A program made the position numbers and the translations under genes. DNA of 64,000 nucleotides from contig NZ_WJFD01000003.1 of the NCBI RefSeq assembly GCF_009647655.1, positions 248,001-312,000 of the forward strand, read 5' to 3'. The DNA comes from Chitinophaga sp. SYP-B3965. GTDB taxonomy: Bacteria; Bacteroidota; Bacteroidia; Chitinophagales; Chitinophagaceae. How positions within the stretch are numbered: the first letter of the stretch is position 1; every line of letters starts with the position of its first letter. Below, in pieces: positions 8,202-16,335 of this stretch. Below the pieces are notes generated by a model that saw only the letters and a list, made by a program, of their open reading frames with translations, was not told where the DNA came from and searched no databases.

Positions 8202-11057
8202 ATGATGTTCTCCCAACTTTTTGTTTACATGCTATTGCTGCTGCCACCGGATAGTTTGAAATCCGGTTTCCTGCAACCGCCTCCTTCTGCAAGGCCCGGT
8301 GTTTACTGGTACTTCATGGATGGCAACCAATCTAAATCTTCCATGACGGCAGACCTGGAATCCATGAAACGTGCGGGGATCGGGAATCTTGTATTTCTTG
8401 AAGTGAATGTGGGCGTTCCGCGTGGCAAGGTGGATTTTTTGAGTGAGCAATGGCAGGAACTGTTTGCCCATGCGGTGCATGAAGCGGAAAGGTTAGGGAT
8501 TGAGATCACATTGGGTGTGGGGCCTGGATGGAGTGGCAGTGGCGGGCCATGGGTAACTCCCGGTCAGTCCATGCAACATCTTGTAGCGAGTACTACCAAA
8601 GTTAGCGGGGGTGCTGAGGTTTTGAAACTTCCTGTGCCTCCACCACGCAAACCATTTTTTGGCGAAGGGGGATTAACTCCTATAATGAAAACACAGTGGA
8701 AAGATTTTTATGAAGATGTGGCGGTGCTGGCTTTCCCCACTCCTGCTGCTGAACATGCTATCACGGACGCAGATGAAAAGGCCTTGTATTACCGTGCACC
8801 TTTTAGTTCTGTAAAAGGAGTGAAACCTTATCTCACTGCTATGGTGAGTGATGGGCCTGCTATTCCAAAAAATCAGATCATTGTACTCACGGATAAACTG
8901 CAAAAGGATGGTACGCTCCTCTGGAAAGTGCCTCCCGGCAACTGGACCATTATGCGTTTTGTTAGCAGGAATAATGGTGCGGTGACCAGGCCTGCTCCTT
9001 TTCCGGGATTGGGATTTGAAGCAGATAAATTTGATACAGTGGCGATGAATGCTCACCTGGATGCCTATACGGGGAAATTATTGCGTAAGGTAGGACCACG
9101 GAAAACAACCGGTGGCGGATGGAAGAACCTGCATATGGATAGCTGGGAAATGGGTGCACAAAACTGGACGGCGGCATTCAGGCAGGAATTCATCAAACGG
9201 AGAGGATATGATCCGCAACCTTTTTATCCCGTTTACCTGGGGAACATTGTAGAAAGCGCAGCCATCAGCGAACGGTTCCTCTGGGACCTCCGGCAGACAT
9301 CACAGGAACTGGTGCTGGATTTCCATGTACAACATTTAAAGAACTACAGCCACCGGAATGGATTTAAATTATCCATTGAACCTTATGATATGAATCCTAC
9401 AGCAGACCTCGAACAGGGTGCGCTGGCGGATATCCCCATGTGTGAATTCTGGAGCAAAGGGTTTGGGTATAATACTTCTTTCAGTTGTATTGAAGCTACT
9501 TCCATCGGGCATATAAATGGTTCCTCCGTTATTGCGGCGGAAGCTTTTACAGCAGAGAACAATGAATCATGGAAACAACATCCGGGATCTATGAAGAACC
9601 AGGGGGATTGGGCTTTTGCGATGGGGATCAATCGTTTTTTCTATCATACTTTTATCAACCAGTCGCTCAACGATTCATTAAGGCCGGGCATGACGATGGG
9701 GCCTTATGGTGTGCATTGGGACAGAGGGCAAACCTGGTGGCCGATGGTGGATGCTTATCACCGCTACATTTCAAGATGCCAGTTCATCCTGCAACAGGGA
9801 CGTGCGGTGGCAGATATCTTATACCTCACACCGGAAGGGGCCCCACATGTTTTCCGCCCGCCCCTTTCTGCATTAACGGGAGATGAATTTTTGCCGGACA
9901 GGAAGGGATTTAATTTTGATGGATGTGCGCCCAGTCAATTGTATAAAGCCCGTGTGCATAATAAACAGATTGTATTTCCCAGTGGTGCTAGTTACCGGGT
10001 ACTAGTATTGCCTGCTTCGGAAACGATGACGATCCCTTTATTGGAAAAGATCCGCGCGCTCGTGAATGAGGGCGCATTGGTGGTGGGTTTGCCACCTGTG
10101 CGTACACCTGGTTTATCAGGTTATCCGGCTGCGGATCAGCAATTACAGGCCATTGCAAAGGAAACGAAATTATTTGCAGTGCCTTATGATTCGCTGTATC
10201 CTTCTTATGATGTGGTTGCCAAACTGCTGGATGTGAAAGAAGATTTTACTTCTACTGGTGCTATACGTTATACACATCGCGTTACGGAGAACAGGGATAT
10301 TTATTTTGTGTCCAATCGTACTGACCAGGTTGTACAGGCGAACAATACTTTCCGTACAACACAAGGAGCACCGGAAATCTGGGACCCATTAACAGGTACA
10401 ACCAGCTTGCTGCCTGAATTTGAAACTTTTCAAGGTTCTACTACCATTCCCATGCGGTTTGAGCCTTATCAGAGTTATTTTATTGTATTTGAAAAAGGTG
10501 TTGTTGGGAAGAAGAGCTTTCCGAAACAAACAATCGCAGATACTTTGCAAGGGCCATGGAAGGTTTCATTTGATCCAAAATGGGGAGGGCCTTCACAGAT
10601 CGTATTTGATCAATTGCAGGACTGGACTACAAGGCCGGAAGAAGGTATTAAATATTATTCCGGTACTGCCACTTACCGTAAGCAGTTTTCCTTCGTGAAA
10701 AATAATAAACACTATTATTTAGATCTGGGAAATGTGAAGAACATGGCGCGTATAAAACTAAATGGTAAAGACCTTGGTGTGTTGTGGACAGCACCGTGGC
10801 GCGTGGAGATCACAGATGTTTTGCAAAAAAACAACCTGTTGGAAATAGAAGTAGTGAACCTCTGGCCCAACAGGTTGATCGGAGATGCCAAACTTCCGGA
10901 TGATGGTGTTAAAAATGGACAATGGCCAGCGTGGTTACTGGAAGGCAAAAAGCGCACCAGCGGGCGGTATACTTTTACAACGTATAGTCCTTATAAACCG
11001 GATTCACCGTTGTTGCCATCAGGACTTACAGGGCCGGTGACTATTCTTCTTCGGTGA
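8202..11057 (+). CDS. Exported GH106-like glycoside hydrolase (alpha-L-rhamnosidase family)
   Basis: The product is about 950 residues. After a short hydrophobic leader (MMFSQLFVYMLLLLPP) comes the GH106-type start: PPPSARPGVYWYFMDGN, SKSSMTADLESMKRAGIGN, and LGVGPGWSGSGGPWVTP. The middle (LHMDSWEMGAQNWTAAFRQEF, then IAAEAFTAENNESW) belongs to the barrel of this family, and the last 150 residues (KYYSGTATYRKQF, YLDLGNVKNMARIKLNGKDLGVLWTAPWRVEI) form a galactose-binding-like jelly roll. It probably removes rhamnose from plant or microbial polysaccharide. ATG 8202 or 8205 is chosen for the leader; a frame upstream to 8019 overlaps the PepSY gene and is hydrophilic. Its 3' end overlaps the antiporter gene by 17 bases. 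Confidence 0.87.
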   Translation: MMFSQLFVYMLLLLPPDSLKSGFLQPPPSARPGVYWYFMDGNQSKSSMTADLESMKRAGIGNLVFLEVNVGVPRGKVDFLSEQWQELFAHAVHEAERLGIEITLGVGPGWSGSGGPWVTPGQSMQHLVASTTKVSGGAEVLKLPVPPPRKPFFGEGGLTPIMKTQWKDFYEDVAVLAFPTPAAEHAITDADEKALYYRAPFSSVKGVKPYLTAMVSDGPAIPKNQIIVLTDKLQKDGTLLWKVPPGNWTIMRFVSRNNGAVTRPAPFPGLGFEADKFDTVAMNAHLDAYTGKLLRKVGPRKTTGGGWKNLHMDSWEMGAQNWTAAFRQEFIKRRGYDPQPFYPVYLGNIVESAAISERFLWDLRQTSQELVLDFHVQHLKNYSHRNGFKLSIEPYDMNPTADLEQGALADIPMCEFWSKGFGYNTSFSCIEATSIGHINGSSVIAAEAFTAENNESWKQHPGSMKNQGDWAFAMGINRFFYHTFINQSLNDSLRPGMTMGPYGVHWDRGQTWWPMVDAYHRYISRCQFILQQGRAVADILYLTPEGAPHVFRPPLSALTGDEFLPDRKGFNFDGCAPSQLYKARVHNKQIVFPSGASYRVLVLPASETMTIPLLEKIRALVNEGALVVGLPPVRTPGLSGYPAADQQLQAIAKETKLFAVPYDSLYPSYDVVAKLLDVKEDFTSTGAIRYTHRVTENRDIYFVSNRTDQVVQANNTFRTTQGAPEIWDPLTGTTSLLPEFETFQGSTTIPMRFEPYQSYFIVFEKGVVGKKSFPKQTIADTLQGPWKVSFDPKWGGPSQIVFDQLQDWTTRPEEGIKYYSGTATYRKQFSFVKNNKHYYLDLGNVKNMARIKLNGKDLGVLWTAPWRVEITDVLQKNNLLEIEVVNLWPNRLIGDAKLPDDGVKNGQWPAWLLEGKKRTSGRYTFTTYSPYKPDSPLLPSGLTGPVTILLR

Positions 11058-13215
11058 TATTTCCTTTTGGTTTATTTCCTTTAAAGATCCGCCTAACGGC
11101 TTTGCGGATCCTGTTGAAGTTCACCAGTTGTTCCTGTATCGGCATTAAGGTGATATCACCATCCTGTATGCCGGGCTCACTGTTTTCTGTGGCTGTTTGT
11201 TCAGGATATACAAGTAATACGTTGTTATCTTTAAAATGCCTGCCCAGCCTGGCGGGTGTTCCTTCCAGGTAAGGCTGATAAGACAGTGTTCCTTTACGGG
11301 CAGAAACTACTACCAAAAGATCATCGCGGGAAATGCTGCGGGCCAGTACCAGGAAATCCTCTAAATTTTCCAGTTCGCGGAAAGTTAGGTCTACACTGGT
11401 TTTGGCCGCTATGATGAATCGTTGTACAGCCGCTTGTGTTTTGCGGCCTGCATATACTACCATCTTAGCACCAGCCTGTTTAGCCAGCAGTATGATCTTT
11501 TGCAGGTAATGCGCAAAACCAATTTCGTATTCTGTATTCTTTGGCATCACCAGTACCAGTTTCTTGGTGGTATTGAGCGGATGATTAAAATGACAGATGA
11601 ATACGGTTTCCCAAACACTTTGCAGTACGTTATCTGTAGTAGTACCAAAGATATTTCCGAAGAGGCGGTCTGTGGCACTGTTCTTATCACTCCAGCCAAG
11701 GATCACATCTGAGATCAGCAATTCTTTTACGGTGCGGGAAATACCATCTGTAACGTTGAGGTCTACACGCGTTACTACCTGTACATTGCTTTCAGAAGCG
11801 GCAGCATGGATCACTGCTTTCTCCATCATCTTGTTACTGACAAATATTTTATCGCGGGCTTCCGCATCATCCTGTACTATTACAAGGGGATGAATAGGTT
11901 CCCGGCTTAAAGGATCTTTTATCATCAGCGCAAAATCTATCAGGGATTCCATGCGCTCGGGATTGGCAATGGGGATCAGGATCTTTTCCACGCCACCGGT
12001 GATCTCTGGTTTTTTCTCTGCTTCCCTGATGGCAAGTTTACGGCCGGCACTTTCTGTTACAAAAGAGCCCACCATACAGGTGACAAGGATAAGGATGATG
12101 GTACCATTGAGTACATTCTCATTGATGATGCCCATCTTAAAACCGATCAGGATAACGGCGATAGTAGCTGCAGCATGTGAACTGCTCAGGCCAAATATGA
12201 TGTTCCGCTGTGTGGGAGAATAACCAAAAGAAAGCTGGGTGAAAAATGCAGCCAGCCATTTGCTGAATAGGGCCATTGCTGTTAAAGCACCAGCTATGAT
12301 CAATGCTTCCGGGCCTTTCATCAATACACGCAGGTCTACGATCATACCTACGCTGATCAAAAAGAAAGGAATGAATAAAGCGCTGCCCACAAATTCCATC
12401 CTGTTCATCAGGGGAGAAGTATGCGGGATGAGCTGATTGAGGGCAAGGCCTGCCAGGAAAGCTCCGATGATAGCTTCCACACCAGCCAGTTCTGCGAGGA
12501 ATCCTGCCAGGAATACCAGCGCGAGTACAAATATGAAGTGGGATGTTTTATCGTCTTTGATCTTTTTAAAGAACCATCTGCCGATGATGGGGAAACCCCA
12601 CAACACGATTCCTGCAAAAATAGCGAGGGAAATACCCAGCCTTAACCAGAAGGCAGTGTTAAGATTTCCGGCTTCTGCCCCTGTAATAATAGCCAGGATC
12701 AATAATACAGCGGTGTCTGTAATAATGGTGCCCCCTACGGCCACGGTCACCGCTTCATTTTTGGTGATGCCCAGGCGGCTGGCCAGTGGATAAGCCACAA
12801 GGGTGTGGGTAGCGAACATGCTGGAGATCAGCAAAGTAGCCATCAGATTGAAGTGCAGCACATAAGTGCAAAGCACATATCCCATGATGAGGGGGATAAA
12901 AAAGGTGAAGGCGCCAAAAACCAGGCTGCGGTGACGGTTCTTCCTGAATTCCGTCATATCCAGTTCCAGGCCTGCCAGGAACATAATGTACAATAAACCG
13001 GCATTTCCAAACAGGTCGATACTTCCTTTCTCTATGATCTTGAAGCCATGGTCTCCAATGGTCATTCCCGCTAAGATGAGTCCTATGATGCTGGGGATGC
13101 GGAATTTCCGCAAAATGATGGGCGCCAGCAGAATAATGAACAAAACCAACGAGAATATAGGCACTGGATCCTTCAGCGGTAAGCTGAACTCCATTAATAA
13201 AACCAATCCTTTCAT
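11041..13215 (-). CDS. CPA2-family cation:proton antiporter with C-terminal USP-like domains
   Basis: The 724-residue protein has a KefB/NhaS-type membrane half (residues about 15-395) with IPSIIGLILAGMTIGDHG, YIMFLAGLELDM, and SSMFATHTLVAYPLASRLG motifs, and a cytosolic half (about 400-690) that looks like two universal-stress-like Rossmann domains (EKILIPIANPERMESLIDFALMI and KLVLVMPKNTEYEIGF). The tail likely senses a ligand and gates Na+ or K+/H+ exchange, an inference from the family. Starts at 13215 or 13194 are both possible. It is divergent from clpS. Confidence 0.9.
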   Translation of the reverse strand: MKGLVLLMEFSLPLKDPVPIFSLVLFIILLAPIILRKFRIPSIIGLILAGMTIGDHGFKIIEKGSIDLFGNAGLLYIMFLAGLELDMTEFRKNRHRSLVFGAFTFFIPLIMGYVLCTYVLHFNLMATLLISSMFATHTLVAYPLASRLGITKNEAVTVAVGGTIITDTAVLLILAIITGAEAGNLNTAFWLRLGISLAIFAGIVLWGFPIIGRWFFKKIKDDKTSHFIFVLALVFLAGFLAELAGVEAIIGAFLAGLALNQLIPHTSPLMNRMEFVGSALFIPFFLISVGMIVDLRVLMKGPEALIIAGALTAMALFSKWLAAFFTQLSFGYSPTQRNIIFGLSSSHAAATIAVILIGFKMGIINENVLNGTIILILVTCMVGSFVTESAGRKLAIREAEKKPEITGGVEKILIPIANPERMESLIDFALMIKDPLSREPIHPLVIVQDDAEARDKIFVSNKMMEKAVIHAAASESNVQVVTRVDLNVTDGISRTVKELLISDVILGWSDKNSATDRLFGNIFGTTTDNVLQSVWETVFICHFNHPLNTTKKLVLVMPKNTEYEIGFAHYLQKIILLAKQAGAKMVVYAGRKTQAAVQRFIIAAKTSVDLTFRELENLEDFLVLARSISRDDLLVVVSARKGTLSYQPYLEGTPARLGRHFKDNNVLLVYPEQTATENSEPGIQDGDITLMPIQEQLVNFNRIRKAVRRIFKGNKPKGNITEEE

Positions 13216-13268
13216 GGCTGTTAATTTACGATCATTCTGCCAAAACCATGGTCATTACCAAAAAAATG

Positions 13269-13276
13269 TAACTTTG
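13269..13276 (+). promoter_or_regulatory. -7 element of the clpS-aat promoter
   Basis: TAACTTTG is a perfect match to TAnnTTTG, ending 19 bases before the clpS start codon. No good TTTG is found at -33, so only this half is called. Confidence 0.5.
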
Positions 13277-13295
13277 TGAAAACATCTGACAGATC

Positions 13296-13601
13296 ATGAG
13301 TTATATGGGCACGGGGACGTCCGTTCAGGAACAAGTGGAAGTGCTGGTTGAAACAGAGGAGCAATTCCCTTTCAGTCTGGTAGTTTGGAATGATGAAGTG
13401 AATACCTTCGACTGGGTGATACAGTCATTAGTGGACGTTTGCGGTCATACGGAAGAGCAGGCGGAACAATGTGCGCTCATTATTCATCACAATGGTAAAT
13501 ACGCCGTTAAAAAAGGCGAATACACGGATCTGAAACCAATGCTCGAAGCTTTGCTAGACAGAGGGATCAGCGCCACCCTGGAAGAAACAGTAGCTTCTTA
13601 A
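13296..13601 (+). CDS. clpS: ATP-dependent Clp protease adaptor ClpS
   Basis: The 101-residue product carries the ClpS core: FSLVVWNDEVNTFDWVIQSLVDVCGHTEEQAEQCALIIHHNGKYAVKKG. The Asn-Asp pair and the helix that follows form the pocket for N-terminal bulky residues. ClpS hands N-degron substrates to ClpA/ClpC-ClpP. The stop codon TAA is followed at once by the ATG of aat (TAAATG), so translation is probably coupled and the two N-end-rule genes form one operon. ATG 13305 is an alternative start. Confidence 0.95.
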   Translation: MSYMGTGTSVQEQVEVLVETEEQFPFSLVVWNDEVNTFDWVIQSLVDVCGHTEEQAEQCALIIHHNGKYAVKKGEYTDLKPMLEALLDRGISATLEETVAS

Positions 13602-14246
13602 ATGCCCCTTTTCCAAATACCTGATAATGAATTGATCTTCCCGCCACTTCATAAGGCGGAGCCGGATGGCCTGCTGGCCATCGGTGGCGATCTTAGTATG
13701 GAAAGGCTGCTCCTGGCCTACCGTTCCGGCATATTTCCCTGGTATAACCGTAAACCCATCCTCTGGTGGTCCCCCGATCCCCGTTTTGTTTTATTTCCGG
13801 CAGAATTAAAAGTATCCAACAGCATGAAACAGCTGTTGCGCAAATCGCCTTTCCGTATTTCCATTAATGAGAATTTTGCAGGCGTGATCAGTAATTGCAG
13901 CAGTATTGAAAGAGAGGGACAGGATGGTACCTGGATCACGAAAGATATGATGGCGGCTTATTTGCAGTTGCATGAGGCGGGGTATGCTTTATCAGTGGAG
14001 TGCTGGCAAAATGAAGAACTGGTGGGTGGTTTATATGGACTGAAAATAGGGCGGTGTTTCTTTGGGGAGAGTATGTTCGCAAAAGTGAGCAATGCTTCCA
14101 AAGCTGCGTTCATTACATTCATACAGCAATACGAAAACGAACTGGCCATGGTGGATTGCCAGGTGCATACACATCATTTAGCTTCACTGGGCGCACGCTT
14201 CATCAGCAGGATCACTTTTGCGGATATTGTACAGCGGAACTTATAA
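13602..14246 (+). CDS. aat: Leucyl/phenylalanyl-tRNA-protein transferase
   Basis: The 214-residue enzyme shows the Aat signature along its length: FPPLHKAEPDGLLAIGGDLSMERLLLAYRSGIFPWYN, WWSPDPRFVLFP, GQDGTWITKDMMAAYLQLHEAGYALSVE, and VGGLYGLKIGRCFFGESMFA. It attaches Leu or Phe to proteins with N-terminal Lys or Arg, creating the degron that ClpS (the preceding gene) recognises. Length is normal for the family. Its 3' end overlaps the convergent VOC gene by 6 bases. Confidence 0.96.
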   Translation: MPLFQIPDNELIFPPLHKAEPDGLLAIGGDLSMERLLLAYRSGIFPWYNRKPILWWSPDPRFVLFPAELKVSNSMKQLLRKSPFRISINENFAGVISNCSSIEREGQDGTWITKDMMAAYLQLHEAGYALSVECWQNEELVGGLYGLKIGRCFFGESMFAKVSNASKAAFITFIQQYENELAMVDCQVHTHHLASLGARFISRITFADIVQRNL

Positions 14247-14627
14247 TTTCTCATCCACCGGCTCCCACAATTCTATCTTATGGCCTTCAGGATCTATGAT
14301 CCATGCAAACTTACCGTAGTCAAATTCCTGCATCGCTCCTACTACCTGCACACCTTCTTTTTCCAGTTCGGCCAGCAATTCCACCAGGTTTTCCACCCTG
14401 TAATTGATCATAAAAGGTTTCTCGCTGGGTTGCAGGTACTCCGTATCCTTTTTCATGGTGCTCCATTGTGTGGTGCCTTTTTTCTCCGGGTTATCCAGAT
14501 CCCTCCATTCAAAACTGGCTCCCCATTGGGTAACAGGCACACCCAGGTGTTTACCATACCATTCGTTCATTTTTGCAGGATCTTCGCATTTAAAGAAGAT
14601 GCCTCCGATACCGGTTACTCTTTTCAT
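14241..14627 (-). CDS. VOC/glyoxalase-like protein
   Basis: The 128-residue single-domain protein reads MKRVTGIGGIFFKCEDPAKMNEWYGKHLGVP and ends FAWIIDPEGHKIELWEP, the paired beta-alpha-beta-beta-beta pattern of vicinal-oxygen-chelate proteins. The terminal Glu is a likely metal ligand. No substrate can be assigned. It starts 5 bases after the upstream lipoprotein gene ends, so the two are probably co-transcribed. Confidence 0.86.
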   Translation of the reverse strand: MKRVTGIGGIFFKCEDPAKMNEWYGKHLGVPVTQWGASFEWRDLDNPEKKGTTQWSTMKKDTEYLQPSEKPFMINYRVENLVELLAELEKEGVQVVGAMQEFDYGKFAWIIDPEGHKIELWEPVDEKL

Positions 14628-14632
14628 ACGTT

Positions 14633-15559
14633 TTATTTTTTCTTTTTGATAAAAGTACCCTCAAAGAAACATTTGATACCACGATAAGCACCACAGCCCG
14701 TTTCTTTGATGGTCACCTTCCCGCTGCTGAATTTGAAATCCAGGATGCAGGAAGTGTTTTTATCTCTGAACTGACCTGTAGTAGCTGTTGTATAACGACC
14801 AACGCCATCTATCTCTCCCACACAATCCCCGTTATCCCGTGAAAAATGTATAAAAAATAAAAACTCTTTTGCTGTTTCCCCGTCGCGGATGGATACCAGG
14901 TTTTGTTCTCCGGAAGCGTAGTTGGCGGAGAACTTATGTTTGCGTGCGAGGGTATCTATCGGGTTGTATAAACCAGTGCTGGTGGGTTCGTTGGAATTGG
15001 TCATGATCAGTGCCAGGCTACCATCCGGGTTGGCTGCATATACATCTTCCCTGGTAGACAGCTGGCCGGGGGCTCTTTGGGTTTCTGTGGTCACTTTTAA
15101 ATTCTGCCTGGTATCCAGTACAAAACCCACGCGGGTATTGTTAGCGGTTGTATTTTTTGCTACCAGGTGGCGTTGCAGGAATTTTCCTTCTTTATCATAT
15201 ATGCATAACCAGGCCACATTTCCTGCTTTGGTGGTGCCTTCCACTACAAAAAACTGTTGTTCTTCTGATTTAGTATAAGCACGGGGGAAAAACTTTGGTT
15301 TCTCCGCTGCTGTGAAAGTGCCTTTTGCCAGGGTATCCGGCAGAAATTGCTTCACTACTCTTGCTTTCAGGGCAAAAGTATCCGGAATGCGGCGTTTCAG
15401 GGAATCCGCGTTGAGCCTGTAGGCAGCGGTTATTTCAGGGAAAAATTCCTTGAAATCCTTAAAGGTGAGCACACGATCTTCATCATTGGCAGGTTTGGAA
15501 GTATTCGTACAGGCCGCAAACAGGCCAAACATTAGTGTCAGGAGTAGGATTCTGCTCAT
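14633..15559 (-). CDS. Hypothetical lipoprotein, 308 residues
   Basis: A lipoprotein signal is clear (MSRILLLTLMFGLFAAC, lipobox Cys17). The mature part has no family that I recognise: it is rich in beta strands, with a Cys-containing C-terminal module (DNGDCVGEIDGVGRYTT, then NTSCILDF and ETGCGAYRGIKCFFEG) that may form disulfides in the periplasm. It ends in a poly-Lys tail. It is divergent from the DtxR-type regulator gene across 107 bases. Confidence 0.8.
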   Translation of the reverse strand: MSRILLLTLMFGLFAACTNTSKPANDEDRVLTFKDFKEFFPEITAAYRLNADSLKRRIPDTFALKARVVKQFLPDTLAKGTFTAAEKPKFFPRAYTKSEEQQFFVVEGTTKAGNVAWLCIYDKEGKFLQRHLVAKNTTANNTRVGFVLDTRQNLKVTTETQRAPGQLSTREDVYAANPDGSLALIMTNSNEPTSTGLYNPIDTLARKHKFSANYASGEQNLVSIRDGETAKEFLFFIHFSRDNGDCVGEIDGVGRYTTATTGQFRDKNTSCILDFKFSSGKVTIKETGCGAYRGIKCFFEGTFIKKKK

Positions 15560-15633
15560 ATCATGCTATAATTGAGCGAAAAGGTAAATATAATTCCATA
15601 TATCTCCCAGAACTTCCTAATTTGAAAAATACT

Positions 15634-15662
15634 ATTTAGATTTGTCTAAATTATATTTTAGA
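15634..15662 (+). promoter_or_regulatory. DtxR/MntR-type operator overlapping a -7 promoter element
   Basis: ATTTAGA-TTTG-TCTAAAT (15634-15651) is a perfect inverted repeat with 7-base arms. The -7 element TAGATTTG (15637-15644) lies inside it. A third half-site TTTAGA occurs at 15657-15662, 22 bases after the first, just before the start codon of the regulator gene. This arrangement fits repression of the regulator-transporter operon by its own first product. Confidence 0.7.
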
Positions 15663-15666
15663 TACC

Positions 15667-16326
15667 ATGAATTTGACGAACGCGGAAGAGAACTACATCA
15701 AATCTATTTTCAAGCTGCAGGACGGTACTTCAGTGGTGAGTACCAATGCCATCGCTTATGACCTGGATACGAAACCGGCTTCGGTGACGGACATGGCCAA
15801 AAAGCTGAAGGAAAAGAAACTGATAGATTATGAAAAGTACCAGGGTATTACACTCACAGCGGAAGGACGCAGGTTTGCTTTGCAAATTGTACGCCGGCAC
15901 CGGTTGTGGGAATGTTTCCTGGTGGATAAGTTGTCTTTCAGCTGGGATGAGGTACATGAGATAGCAGAAGAGCTGGAACATGTGAAGAGTGAAAAACTCG
16001 TGAACCGCCTCAGCGAATTCCTGGGCAATCCTACTACTGACCCGCATGGTGATCCTATTCCGGATGCACAGGGGAAAATGAGCAAATCCAAACAGCTCGT
16101 TTCCCTGGACAAAGCTACCTCCAAACGACTGGAAGTAGCCGGGGTTTCCGATCAGTCCTCCTCTTTGCTGGAATTCCTGAAGGCAAAGGGCATCAGGCTG
16201 GGTACACAGATAGAAGTTATTGAACGCTACGATTTTGATAACTCTGTTGAGATCAAGATAAAGAATCAATCTGCTTTTACCATCAGTGAGCAGGTATCGA
16301 AAACAATCATGGTGAAATCATTGTAA
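15667..16326 (+). CDS. DtxR/MntR-family metal-dependent transcriptional regulator
   Basis: The 219-residue protein has the winged-helix N-terminus (NAEENYIKSIFKLQDG, KPASVTDMAKKLKEKKLIDYEKYQGITLTAEGRR), the dimerisation and metal-binding domain (RRHRLWECFLVDKLSFSWDEVHEIAEELEHVKSEKLVNRLSEFLGNPTTDPHGDPIP), and a C-terminal FeoA/SH3-like domain (about 145-219). Members repress metal uptake genes when Mn2+ or Fe2+ is plentiful. The Nramp gene follows after 9 bases, which points to manganese or iron control. The usual first metal ligands (Asp and Glu of MntR helix 1) appear as Asn9 and Lys12, so the N-terminal metal site may differ. Confidence 0.93.
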   Translation: MNLTNAEENYIKSIFKLQDGTSVVSTNAIAYDLDTKPASVTDMAKKLKEKKLIDYEKYQGITLTAEGRRFALQIVRRHRLWECFLVDKLSFSWDEVHEIAEELEHVKSEKLVNRLSEFLGNPTTDPHGDPIPDAQGKMSKSKQLVSLDKATSKRLEVAGVSDQSSSLLEFLKAKGIRLGTQIEVIERYDFDNSVEIKIKNQSAFTISEQVSKTIMVKSL

Positions 16327-16335
16327 GCAGATCTT

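Noticed and set aside
13958..14149. Minus-strand frame inside aat
   Set aside because: A shadow of the transferase gene; the plus-strand product has full Aat motifs.
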